The notes under the pieces were generated by a model, which ran no database searches, had not been told where the DNA came from, and saw nothing but the letters and a program-made list of their open reading frames with translations. From assembly GCA_026003835.1 (NCBI GenBank), contig BPHZ01000001.1:194001-258000 (forward strand): a stretch of 64,000 nt of DNA. The letters run 5' to 3'. Positions 1-8,779 of the stretch are shown here, piece after piece. Positions within the stretch are counted from its first letter, which is position 1. Each line of letters starts with the position of its first letter. The DNA is from Herpetosiphonaceae bacterium. GTDB taxonomy: Bacteria; Chloroflexota; Chloroflexia; Chloroflexales; Herpetosiphonaceae. Made by a program: the position numbers and the translations under genes.

Positions 1-24
1 TCTGATGGATATTGCATAGCTCGC

Positions 25-2376
25 TTAACGTACCTTCTGCTGAAGGGCTACTTGAGCTGCCCGGCGCACAGCCGGGATCGAATCCCTGAGCGCAAGATGT
101 GCAAGCTTATACTCAGCGTGGGAGATGCTCAGATGTCCGAAGGCGCTGATAGCGGCGAGGCGCACTGCCGGCTCGGCATCGTCCAGCGCACGGGCTAGCT
201 GCTCCGATGCGTGTGGGCTCCTCATACGGGCGAGGGCTTCCACGATCGCACAGCGCACCGTTGTCCGCGGATGCTCGAGTCCCCGCGCGATCCACTCGAT
301 CTTGCTTGCATCCAGGCTCGCAAGCGCCGTAATACACTCCTCACGGCATGCGCGATCATCGCTGAGGGCAATCAGCGTCGCGACTGCTTCAGCTGTTCCG
401 ATCCTCAGCAGCGCCGCGATAGCCGCCTGCTTTACGCGTTGCTCGTGACTGCTTGTAACCTCCAACTGCAGCGCCTCGACGATTGCCGTCTCTCGGCGCA
501 TACTCAGGGCCTCGATCACCTCAACTCTTCGCTCAATACCTGGCGATCCTAGCGCTGCCAGGAGTGGCGGAAGCGCATCGGGATGGCCGACGCGGCCAAG
601 CGCTTGCAGTGCTGTCCTTTCCAGATCCGCATCGCCGCAGCTGGTAAAAGGCGCAAGGACAGCAACAGCTCGCATCCCGCCGATCTGCCCGAGGGCTTTA
701 AGGGCTGCAACTCGCACCTGATTGGCGGGATCGTACTGCGCAAGCTGGGAGAGGGCCGCCAGCGCTTCCGGAAAGGCATGCCGGCCAAGCGAGGAGACAG
801 CAAAATAGCGCACCCATGGATCGGGATCGCCGAGGGCGGTAAGCAGGTAGGGCAGGCTCTCGCCTCCCTCAATGTGGGCAAATGCCCGTGCTGCGGCAGC
901 GCGCACCTGTGGCGTTTCATACCGCAGTGCGCTGGCGAGCATGGGTAGAACGCGCTCATCTTCAAGATAGGGCAGGTGCTCGATTGCCACGCGGCGCACC
1001 CGCTCGTCATCGTCCGCGCAACGCTCGAACAGCAGGTTAACGCACTCCTCAAAGCCAAAATACCCGGCGATGCGCACCGCCGACTCACGGACGAGCCGGT
1101 TCGAATCCGACAGCAGGCGCTTGACATGCTTGGGCAACGCTGGGTGGCCCAACGAGTTGAGCGCCGCGATGGCAGCCTGGCGTACCGCAGAGGTAGGATG
1201 CTCAAGCTGGTGGAGCAGCGCATCGAATGCCCGCCGATCGCCGATCGCAGCGAGCGCTCTCGCCGCAGTGATCGCCAGATCGTCATCTTCCTCAAGCAGG
1301 CGAATCAGGGCAGGCACAGCGGAGGCATCGCCGATGCGTCCCAGGGCAACCGCCGCCGCCTGGCGTGTCTCTGCGTCGACAGCATCGAGCTGGGCGACCA
1401 GCTGGCGTGTCACTCGTGCTCCTTGCCGCACAAGCGCTGCCAGCACCTCTCGCCGTACCGTTGTATCGCCCAGCAGCCGGACCAGCGCGCGTTCGACGGT
1501 TGGGCCATGGAGCCAGCCTACGATCAGCGTCAGCGCTCGTACGTCTTGTCCGTGGGTCTCGTCAAGCCCGTCGAGCAGCCGGCGTATTCCGCTATCGTCA
1601 ATGAAGCGGCGGACAAGGTCGGCGATAAATTCACCCTCGCCATACGAGCGCTCGTAGCGCTCGTGGAGCGTCGCCAGCGCCCGCGCAATACTACTCGCCG
1701 GCGCTCGCCCCGTCTGCAGCAGCTCGACCAGCGGTTTGACAACTTGCTCGTCGCCTAGCTGTCCCAGCGTCTCCACCGCGGGCACACGCAGCATATCGTT
1801 CTCAAGCAAGGGGACGATGCGCGAGGCTCCCCGCTGGTCGCCGATGCGGGCGAGGGCTTCGAGGGCGGGAAAGGCCAGGAAGAAATTGCGCGACTCGGCA
1901 ACGCCGAGAAGATCGTCGGTAGCCTCCGTTGCGCGGAGCTTGCCCAGCGCCTCGATAGCGTGATAGCGCACATTCGTGTCAGGATCCCGCAGAGCGCCTA
2001 TCAGGGCCGGGATGGCACGAGGATCGTTTTGATCACCTAGCGCAAGGGCGGCGCTCACGCGAAGATCGGCGTCATGTGCACTGAGCAGTTCGACCAGCGG
2101 AGTGATCACATCGATCTCGGCCAGCGATAAGACCTGGAGCACGCCATTGATCACACTCAGGCTATGTTGCTGCTCGCGGAACGCCGCAATGAGCGCTGCC
2201 AGCGTCTCAGGCCGACAACTGCGCGCCAGTGCGTCAACGGCAGCCCGGCGAACCTGCCAGCTCTCGTCGTTAAGCGCTTCGATCAAGATACCGGTCTGTT
2301 CGCCGCTCTGCTCGTCGGCAAGCTCCTTTATCACCCGCAGCCGCGCCGCTTCGTCGAGGCTTGCCAGCAGACTCAT
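25..2376 (-). CDS. HEAT-repeat scaffold protein of the chemosensory cluster
   Basis: A 783-residue protein made almost entirely of tandem ~31-residue HEAT (PBS-lyase-type) repeats, recognisable by recurring D-x2-VR-x-AA-x2-AL blocks such as DESWQVRRAAVDALAR near residue 38 and DPDPWVRYFAVSSLGR near 545. No signal peptide or membrane segment is visible, so a cytoplasmic protein-binding solenoid is likely. It is the last cistron after cheA and the MCP; the ATG at 2376 is preferred over the GTG at 2379 because GAGG sits 7 nt upstream, and the gap to the MCP stop is only 9 nt. Role in chemosensory signalling is inferred purely from this position. HEAT solenoids can also act in pigment-lyase or phosphatase contexts, but nothing here supports those. 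Confidence 0.85.
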   Translation of the reverse strand: MSLLASLDEAARLRVIKELADEQSGEQTGILIEALNDESWQVRRAAVDALARSCRPETLAALIAAFREQQHSLSVINGVLQVLSLAEIDVITPLVELLSAHDADLRVSAALALGDQNDPRAIPALIGALRDPDTNVRYHAIEALGKLRATEATDDLLGVAESRNFFLAFPALEALARIGDQRGASRIVPLLENDMLRVPAVETLGQLGDEQVVKPLVELLQTGRAPASSIARALATLHERYERSYGEGEFIADLVRRFIDDSGIRRLLDGLDETHGQDVRALTLIVGWLHGPTVERALVRLLGDTTVRREVLAALVRQGARVTRQLVAQLDAVDAETRQAAAVALGRIGDASAVPALIRLLEEDDDLAITAARALAAIGDRRAFDALLHQLEHPTSAVRQAAIAALNSLGHPALPKHVKRLLSDSNRLVRESAVRIAGYFGFEECVNLLFERCADDDERVRRVAIEHLPYLEDERVLPMLASALRYETPQVRAAAARAFAHIEGGESLPYLLTALGDPDPWVRYFAVSSLGRHAFPEALAALSQLAQYDPANQVRVAALKALGQIGGMRAVAVLAPFTSCGDADLERTALQALGRVGHPDALPPLLAALGSPGIERRVEVIEALSMRRETAIVEALQLEVTSSHEQRVKQAAIAALLRIGTAEAVATLIALSDDRACREECITALASLDASKIEWIARGLEHPRTTVRCAIVEALARMRSPHASEQLARALDDAEPAVRLAAISAFGHLSISHAEYKLAHLALRDSIPAVRRAAQVALQQKVR

Positions 2377-2385
2377 CACAGCACC

Positions 2386-4470
2386 TCATCGTTCGTTAGG
2401 ATGCGAGCCGTTTTCATCCACCTGTTCTACCGCTGTCGTAAACTCTTGAACGTGCAGAAGCAGCTCTGAAAGGACTCTCTGGGTTTCTACAACCCCGGAC
2501 GATGTGCGCTCGGAGAGCCGGCGAAGATCGTTGAGTTCGCTGAAATTGGCTGCCGAAACGCTGGAGTGCTGGCGGGTGGCCCGCGTCACCAGGGCAATCT
2601 GCCTGGAGACATTCTCGGCCGCTCCCGTCATATCCTGGACTGCGCGCGTTTGCTCGGTCATTGCCTTGGCAATCTGTTCCGACTGGTGGCGCATCGCATC
2701 CACGGCTTTCGTGATATCGAATGCGCTGCGCGCCTGCTCATTCATTGCGATGTTGGTATCTGCCAAAAGCTGTACAAGCCGCTCGGCCTGTTTGGAGATC
2801 TGATCGCCGGTGCTGCTCTGCTCGCTCAAGGCTCGTGAGGTCGACACGGCGCCGCGCCGCATGGCCTCGACCGCCTCTACGATCTGGCTGGTATTGCCGG
2901 CCTGGTCGGTAGCGACGGCGCGAAGCTGTGTGGCAAGAGAGGCTGTGTACTGGGCAGCTTTGATGATCTCGCGCGCCGATTGTCCCTGCTCGTTCATTGC
3001 CTGGGCCACTTGTTGCGCGATCTTGCGCATCTGTGTTGTCGCCCGAACGATATTATCGGCAACCCTGGACTGCTCTGCCGTCGCGGAGGCCACTTGCCTG
3101 GCCTGTGTCGCTGTCGTGTTAATGGCCTGCGCTACATGCTGGCTTGCGTCCAGCTGCTCATCAGTGGCGGTGAAGATCTGGTTCACCAGGCGCGTCGTTT
3201 CGCCAATGCCTGTCAGAATTTTCTGCAGGCCGCTCTTGCCCTCCTCGGCCAGCCGCCCGCTCTCTTCGGCGACGCGCAGCCCGGCATCGGTGGTTTCGAC
3301 CGCTTCCTGGATCACCGTTTGCAGCTCTTTGATAATTCCCGCGATTTCAGATGTGGCTCTAGCAGCGCGATCGGCGAGATGGCGAACTTCTTCGGCGACG
3401 ACGGCAAAGCCGCGTCCTGTCTCTCCGGCGCGCGCCGCCTCGATTGAAGCGTTGAGCGAGAGCAGGTTGGTGCGCTCAGCGATCAGATCGATGGTCTTGA
3501 CAATGCTGCTGATATCGCTGGAGCGCTTGCCCATTTCTCGCACGACAAACGCGGACTGTTCCATAGAGTGCCGGACGCGCTCCAGTTCCTGAATTGAGTG
3601 CTGCACAGCTTTACCGCCCTCGTTGGCATCGCGGGCAACGCGATGCATGATTGTATTGGCTTGCTTTGCCAGATCGGCGATGGAATGAATCGAGCGGTCA
3701 AGTTGTGTCGCACTGGTAGCAGCACCCGTCGCCACCGTAGTGATTTTGTCGGCGCTCTGTGCTACTCCTTGGATCGAGCGTGCCATCTCCTCGATGCTCG
3801 CCGCTACTTGATCGACAATAGCCGCCAGGTTTTCCGACATCGCCGTCACTTCTTCGACAGCGGCGGCCATCTGGTTAATTGAAGACGAGGTCTGCTCGGC
3901 GGATGCGGTGAGATCGTTTGCCTTGGTCGTGACGACGGAGGTAAGCTGCACGATGCGCTCGATGGTTGCTGCCGTCTGGGCGATCGATGCCGAGAGCTTT
4001 TCCGTATCGCCGCTGATGTTGGTGATCGAGGCAGCAATCTCATTCATCGACGTTGTCACATCCGTAGCTGATGTCATCATCTCGCCGGTAGAGGCGGTTA
4101 CGTTCTGGATGGATCTGTTCATTTCTTGGATCGACGCCGCGGTTTCTGCAATCGACGCTGCGAGATCCGTGGTATTTTCGGTAACCTGCTCGATGGAAGC
4201 GGCGATCTCGTTGATTGAAGAGACCATTTGTTCAGCGGAGGCGGTGATCGACTCGCTTTGTGTCGTAATCTCTTGGAGAGAGGAGGTCACCTCGCTCGTC
4301 CTGCTGATGATCTCATCCAGCGAGCGATTCTGCTGAACGGCCTCCTCGCTGATCCGTTCTGTTACCTGGGTCATACGATCAAGGATGCGGGCAGCATCGA
4401 GGGCATGGTTGCGGGCCCCGCCGATCACAATATCGTAATCTTGTCGTCTTTTCCAAAAGCGAAAAGCCAT
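2386..4470 (-). CDS. Soluble methyl-accepting chemotaxis protein
   Basis: A 694-residue receptor-type signalling protein. No transmembrane segment or recognisable ligand domain is present; residues 40-320 are uninterrupted heptad-type helix with repeated S-I-x-E-I-A-A-S-I blocks. The conserved CheA/CheW-binding hairpin tip lies at about residues 326-365 ([20 protein letters not shown], followed by [12 protein letters not shown]). Another ~300 residues of helical repeats with recurring EQ motifs ([22 protein letters not shown]) follow the tip. It should therefore be a cytoplasmic receptor. The start ATG has GGGAGGGG 3 nt upstream. It lies 18 nt after cheA and just before the HEAT gene, indicating one operon. 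The input signal cannot be read from the sequence. Confidence 0.93.
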   Translation of the reverse strand: MAFRFWKRRQDYDIVIGGARNHALDAARILDRMTQVTERISEEAVQQNRSLDEIISRTSEVTSSLQEITTQSESITASAEQMVSSINEIAASIEQVTENTTDLAASIAETAASIQEMNRSIQNVTASTGEMMTSATDVTTSMNEIAASITNISGDTEKLSASIAQTAATIERIVQLTSVVTTKANDLTASAEQTSSSINQMAAAVEEVTAMSENLAAIVDQVAASIEEMARSIQGVAQSADKITTVATGAATSATQLDRSIHSIADLAKQANTIMHRVARDANEGGKAVQHSIQELERVRHSMEQSAFVVREMGKRSSDISSIVKTIDLIAERTNLLSLNASIEAARAGETGRGFAVVAEEVRHLADRAARATSEIAGIIKELQTVIQEAVETTDAGLRVAEESGRLAEEGKSGLQKILTGIGETTRLVNQIFTATDEQLDASQHVAQAINTTATQARQVASATAEQSRVADNIVRATTQMRKIAQQVAQAMNEQGQSAREIIKAAQYTASLATQLRAVATDQAGNTSQIVEAVEAMRRGAVSTSRALSEQSSTGDQISKQAERLVQLLADTNIAMNEQARSAFDITKAVDAMRHQSEQIAKAMTEQTRAVQDMTGAAENVSRQIALVTRATRQHSSVSAANFSELNDLRRLSERTSSGVVETQRVLSELLLHVQEFTTAVEQVDENGSHPNER

Positions 4471-4488
4471 AAGCCCCTCCCTGCGAAA

Positions 4489-7050
4489 TTATGCGGCGGG
4501 TGTGAGGATAGTTTCCGCGCCGTCCAGCACCTCATCGATGTTGAGGATCAAGATAAGCCGCTCGCCAAGCAGTGCCGTACCTTTCAAACAGTTCCTCTCG
4601 TGCCCCGCGATCGAATCGGGTGGAGGGTGAATACTTTCCGGTGAAATTGAGACAAACTCGCGGGCGGTATCGGCAAGCAGCCCAACCCTGCGCTCACCGC
4701 TTCTGACGACGATCAGGCGAGAGCGTCGATCGGAGGGAATGCGCTCGAACCCGAAGCGTCGTCGTAGGTTGACAACAGGGATCACGTGCCCGAGCGAGAA
4801 GACGATCCCATCGATGCATGGAGGTGCATTGGGCACCGCGGTGATGCGCTCCACCATCTCCATCTGCTGCACGGCCCGGCTGGGCACCCCATAGGTTGTA
4901 CCCGCGATCTCAAAAAGAATAAAAGGTTCCGTTTCGTGCCCGGTATCAGGCATTGTTGATCTCCTGAGTTGAACAGTGGATCCGGCGAAAATCGGAGGTG
5001 TGGGCATAGCTGGCGCAGGCAGCCGGCGCTCGTAGCGCGGCTGCTGCCGCGCGCTATGGACAAGCTCGGCAGTGTTGAGGATCAGGACGGGGGCGCCATC
5101 GCCAAGCTCCGTCGCTCCGGAAAGGCCAGGCACCCGCACCAGGGGATCGTTCATCGCCCGCACGATGATCTCTTGCCGGCCAGCGATGCGTCCTACGACG
5201 AGGCCGACGGCGCCGGCGCCGCTGCCGATAACCAGCGCGTATCGTCCCTCCTGGCCGGTCTCTGAAAGATTGAAGAAGTGCGCCAGGCGCAGGAGCGGCA
5301 GCGCGGTGCCGCGATAGGCGATCAGCTCATGCCGCTCAACGACGCTTACTGCCTCGCGCTCGACTTCGATGACTTCGCGGATTGCCGGCAGTGGGACAGC
5401 AAAGATCTGGTCGGCAACGCCGACGATCAGGGCATTGATAATTGCGAGCGTCAAAGGTAGCTGGATGGTAAAGCGGGAGCCCAGGCCGGGCCGGGTATCC
5501 AGCATCAACGTACCGCCCAGCTCCTGGATTGTACTTTTAACTGCGGCCATCCCAACACCACGTCCGCTGGTTCGATCCGCCTCGACTCGCATCGAGAAGC
5601 CGGGCGTGCAGATGATATCAAGAATATCGCCGGCAACGAGCGACTGATCGGGGCGGAGCAGCCCCTGAGCTCGGGCACGGGCTGCGATTGCCTCCGGATC
5701 GACTCCTGCTCCGTCATCTTCGACCTCGATGATCACGGCATCGCCTGATGCAGAGGCGTGCAGCGCGATGGTGCCGATCTTTGGCTTGCCCAGGGCGGCG
5801 CGCTCTGCCGACGTTTCGATGCCATGGCTGACGGCATTCCTGACCAGATGCAGGAGCGGGTCCAGCATCCGCTCGACGATAAACTTATCGATCTCGGTTT
5901 CCTGGCCGCTCAGATCCAGCACGATCTGTTTCCCGCTGTCCTGCGCCAGGTCGCGGATCACAAACTGCATGCGCTCGAAGATTGTGCCGATTGGAACCAG
6001 GCGCGTGCGCATGACACCTTCGCGCAAGTCGCGGAGCTGGCGCTCCATGGCATGGTTGAGATCGAAGAGTGTGTGCTGCTGGGAGGCTGGGATATCGCTC
6101 TCGTGACGCGCCAGTGTATCGTTGAGACGCGCCCGGCTAATCATCAGCTCTCCGACCAGGCTCATCACATGGTCTAGCCTGGCGAGATCCACCCGCACGA
6201 CATTGGATAACGCAAACGAGTGGTTGGGGATGTCGGTGGATGGCGCCGAGGGCTCATCAGTGAGCGGAGGGCTGTTGCTGGTTGTGTCAGGGGCATAGGG
6301 CCCGTAGCGCAAGCCGTCGCCGCTCCATGGGGCAAAGAGAGTCTCCTCGCTGTCGCTGGCGACAATGAATTCGAAGGCGACAGTTCCATGCGGCGCTACC
6401 CGAGGCTCGATGCGAATGATATTGCCGATCTGCTCCAGTCGGGCGCGGATGCTGGCAACACTGATGCCCTGCTCTACGAGTTCGGACGTCGGTATGAAGA
6501 TGAAGCGCCATGCCTGCGCGCCGCGCCGGAGCGCTTCCTCAAGCCGCTCCTGCTCCTCAGCATTCAACACCACCGGCCTGCCGACGATCGTCGGTTCAAT
6601 CGGCTGTAGATTGGGTGGGGCCTGTGGGAGAGGTGTGGGGGTAAGATTCTGGAGCCATTTGAGCATGGAGGTCGTATCGGGCGACGGTTGCCCTATCCGC
6701 CGGGCGTTGAGAACCTGCTCCAACAGATGCACTGCGGAGACGAGAGCGTCCAGCGCAGCGGAGCTGAATGTAGCCTGTCCCTGACGCAGGGCGCGCAGAT
6801 AGCTCTCCATCTCGTGGACCAACTCCTCTGACTCTTTGAGTCCGACCATGCCCGAGAGCCCTTTCAGGGAGTGAAAGCTACGAAAAAGCTCGTCCAGGAT
6901 GCTGCGATTAGGCTGCTCCTGGGAGGTAAGGCGCTGGAGCGCAAGCAGACTGCGATGCACCCGCGTGAGGTGTTCATCGCATTCAGCAAAAAAATCATCG
7001 AGAAATTCGGCGAAATAAACGTTGTCTGTTCTCGCATCAGGGACCGACAC
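4489..7050 (-). CDS. cheA: Chemotaxis histidine kinase CheA with two CheW domains
   Basis: An 853-residue CheA. The Hpt domain carries the phospho-acceptor His60 in FRSFHSLKGLSGMVG; a P2-like segment covers about 170-235; the dimerisation helix is at 280-340; the ATPase has N-box HLVRNAVSHGIE (401-412), G1 DDGAGVD (~446) and G2 GRGVGMAAV (~497). The first CheW domain spans about 536-665, then after a proline-rich linker a second CheW-like domain covers about 708-845. The second domain probably replaces a separate CheW, since no cheW is seen in the window. The start is GTG with GAGAGG about 9 nt upstream. It is the first gene of the cheA-MCP-HEAT unit. No cheB or cheR is present here, so adaptation genes are elsewhere or absent. 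Confidence 0.95.
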   Translation of the reverse strand: MSVPDARTDNVYFAEFLDDFFAECDEHLTRVHRSLLALQRLTSQEQPNRSILDELFRSFHSLKGLSGMVGLKESEELVHEMESYLRALRQGQATFSSAALDALVSAVHLLEQVLNARRIGQPSPDTTSMLKWLQNLTPTPLPQAPPNLQPIEPTIVGRPVVLNAEEQERLEEALRRGAQAWRFIFIPTSELVEQGISVASIRARLEQIGNIIRIEPRVAPHGTVAFEFIVASDSEETLFAPWSGDGLRYGPYAPDTTSNSPPLTDEPSAPSTDIPNHSFALSNVVRVDLARLDHVMSLVGELMISRARLNDTLARHESDIPASQQHTLFDLNHAMERQLRDLREGVMRTRLVPIGTIFERMQFVIRDLAQDSGKQIVLDLSGQETEIDKFIVERMLDPLLHLVRNAVSHGIETSAERAALGKPKIGTIALHASASGDAVIIEVEDDGAGVDPEAIAARARAQGLLRPDQSLVAGDILDIICTPGFSMRVEADRTSGRGVGMAAVKSTIQELGGTLMLDTRPGLGSRFTIQLPLTLAIINALIVGVADQIFAVPLPAIREVIEVEREAVSVVERHELIAYRGTALPLLRLAHFFNLSETGQEGRYALVIGSGAGAVGLVVGRIAGRQEIIVRAMNDPLVRVPGLSGATELGDGAPVLILNTAELVHSARQQPRYERRLPAPAMPTPPIFAGSTVQLRRSTMPDTGHETEPFILFEIAGTTYGVPSRAVQQMEMVERITAVPNAPPCIDGIVFSLGHVIPVVNLRRRFGFERIPSDRRSRLIVVRSGERRVGLLADTAREFVSISPESIHPPPDSIAGHERNCLKGTALLGERLILILNIDEVLDGAETILTPAA

Positions 7051-7257
7051 CGGGATAATCCTCTCTATCTCTGCGCCATCACGTTAGGGCGGCAAATATT
7101 CCCAGCCTTCCCTTTGCCTGGCGCTGCATGCAGCGACGTCTCCACTCGAACGCGTCATCCACCACTCAGTTGGTGATGGAGAGGTTCAGAGGCGCCAGGT
7201 CCCTCGGGCTCCCCCTGTACGCATCAGCATCAATGTGATTGACTACCAGTCTTTCTG

Positions 7258-7650
7258 CTACAGCAGGGTCTCCATATCCTGCATGATTCCGAGCAGTTCC
7301 CGAACATAGGTGGAGAGCGTCTGTGGGATGAAGGGCTTGGTGAGGTAGTGCGATGCGCCGGCGGCGAGTGCAGTTACGTGACTGGATTCATCGCCCTTGG
7401 TGGTGAGTACAACGACCGGCGTCGTGTTGTAGGTGTGGTGGCTGCGCAGAAACCGCAGTACGTCGAGGCCATGCATGTCCGGCATATTCAGATCAAGGAT
7501 CAACAGATCCACCGGCGCAAGCGCTATCCACTCAAGCGCTTCGAGCCCACTGCCTGCCTCGGCGAAATTGATGTCGGGCACATGGCGCAGTGAGGCGATC
7601 ACCATGCGGCGCATGGTCGCCGAGTCATCGACAACCAATACAGTTTTCAT
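7258..7650 (-). CDS. cheY: CheY-like single-domain response regulator
   Basis: A 130-residue stand-alone receiver domain. The acidic pair D8-D9 (VLVVDDSATMRR), phospho-acceptor D53 (LLILDLNMPDM), the conserved Thr (VVVLTTKGD) and Lys (YLTKPF) are all present, so it should be phosphorylated by CheA. The sequence and the position 207 nt upstream of cheA on the same strand make it the output regulator of this chemosensory pathway. The 207-nt gap suggests cheA may also have its own promoter. The ATG has TAGGTCGAG a few bases upstream. Whether it acts on flagella, type IV pili or gliding cannot be told; no motility genes are in the window. Confidence 0.93.
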   Translation of the reverse strand: MKTVLVVDDSATMRRMVIASLRHVPDINFAEAGSGLEALEWIALAPVDLLILDLNMPDMHGLDVLRFLRSHHTYNTTPVVVLTTKGDESSHVTALAAGASHYLTKPFIPQTLSTYVRELLGIMQDMETLL

Positions 7651-7896
7651 AGCTCGACCTACAATTCTGGTCGACGAGTCAAGGGAAACAGACGAGTGGG
7701 TGTGGTGGAGGATACGCGCGTCTGCGTCTCTCGCCTCTGGCGCCTGCTGCCGAAGGAATGCTAGCTCCTACAAAGCAGCCTGTGCCCTGCTTCGTCAGGT
7801 TACCCTGCGGTTACTGCAGTAAACGGCTGGATTGAAGACGCAGGTTGACGGGCGGATTATACTACAGAACCCGGCGTGTGACAAACTGGCTTTGCA

Positions 7897-8775
7897 TCAC
7901 TCTCCCAGCAGTCGGCGCACATCGGGCTCGACCTCTTGCCGCGTAATGCCGCCTTCGTAGCGGGCGCGGATGATACCCTGCTTATCGATCAAGAACAGCC
8001 ATGGTTCAGTCTCCAGATTCCAGGCAACCATGGGATCCGCAAGGACGCGATTGAGTGGGTCCTTATACACCTCGACGTGGATGAATGCTATCCTGCCACC
8101 ATAGGTGTCTGCAAGCTGCTTGATGACGTCGAGATCGGGGCCGCAGACGGCGCTGCTGCAATAGCCGGGCGTCGCAAAGATAAGCGCAACAGGGCGGCCT
8201 TGCGCCAGCGCCTGGTCGAGCGAGATCTGATAGAGCCTTGGGTCAGGCTGCGGATCGGAGGTAATCGTTTTGAGGTCGGCTACCTGCGCCTCGGTAGGCG
8301 TCGGCACACTCGGCGCCTGCTCTCCCACTCGCGGCACCCTTCCTTCAGCCTGCACAGTAAAGCGGGATCGCAGGATCTGCGTCGCGCCATCCGGCAGCCT
8401 GGCCTGAACTTCCACCCCCCAGTCGCCTGGCCGGTCGAAGGTTGGATGGGCGACATAGACCCCTTTGCCTTGCAGGCCATAGCCATAGTAGGGCGCGTCA
8501 GCTTCCTCCGTCAACGTGGCCGTATCGCCCTCGATTTTGAAGAAGCGCAGATGAACCGTGGCATCTTCGACGGGTGTGTTCTCGCGGAGCAGGCCAAGGG
8601 TAAAGCGATTCCGGCCTACCGTTAGCTCTGAACTGGCAATAACCGGAGTCAACCTTCCGGCAGTGGCCAGCGGTGTCGGCTCGCGTGCTCCACTGCGTGC
8701 CGGCTGCTCGACGCTGCCGCAGCCCGCAAGAGGGCTCAGGAGGACCAGAAAGAAGAGAAGAGCCAGGTATTTCAT
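7897..8775 (-). CDS. Lipoprotein with thioredoxin-like domain
   Basis: A 292-residue exported protein. The N-terminus is a lipoprotein signal with lipobox LAGC (Cys19 as acyl acceptor). Residues ~45-135 form a beta-rich domain without a clear family match; residues ~175-290 look like a TlpA/Sco-type thioredoxin fold, with ATPGYCSSAVCGPDLD (two Cys spaced by four residues), a predicted strand and DKQGIIRARYEGGI near the end. It could be a redox or metal-delivery protein on the outer face of the membrane. It starts 4 nt after the histidine kinase gene with AAGGATAGG as ribosome site, so the two are co-transcribed. The substrate is unknown. Confidence 0.8.
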   Translation of the reverse strand: MKYLALLFFLVLLSPLAGCGSVEQPARSGAREPTPLATAGRLTPVIASSELTVGRNRFTLGLLRENTPVEDATVHLRFFKIEGDTATLTEEADAPYYGYGLQGKGVYVAHPTFDRPGDWGVEVQARLPDGATQILRSRFTVQAEGRVPRVGEQAPSVPTPTEAQVADLKTITSDPQPDPRLYQISLDQALAQGRPVALIFATPGYCSSAVCGPDLDVIKQLADTYGGRIAFIHVEVYKDPLNRVLADPMVAWNLETEPWLFLIDKQGIIRARYEGGITRQEVEPDVRRLLGE

Positions 8776-8779
8776 ATTC

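Noticed and set aside
1090..1105. GGTTCGAATCC resembling a tRNA T-loop
   Set aside because: Lies inside the HEAT-repeat coding sequence, and no acceptor or anticodon stem can be built around it.
976..1758. Plus-strand open frames across the HEAT gene
   Set aside because: The repetitive minus-strand HEAT protein explains the lack of stops on the other strand.
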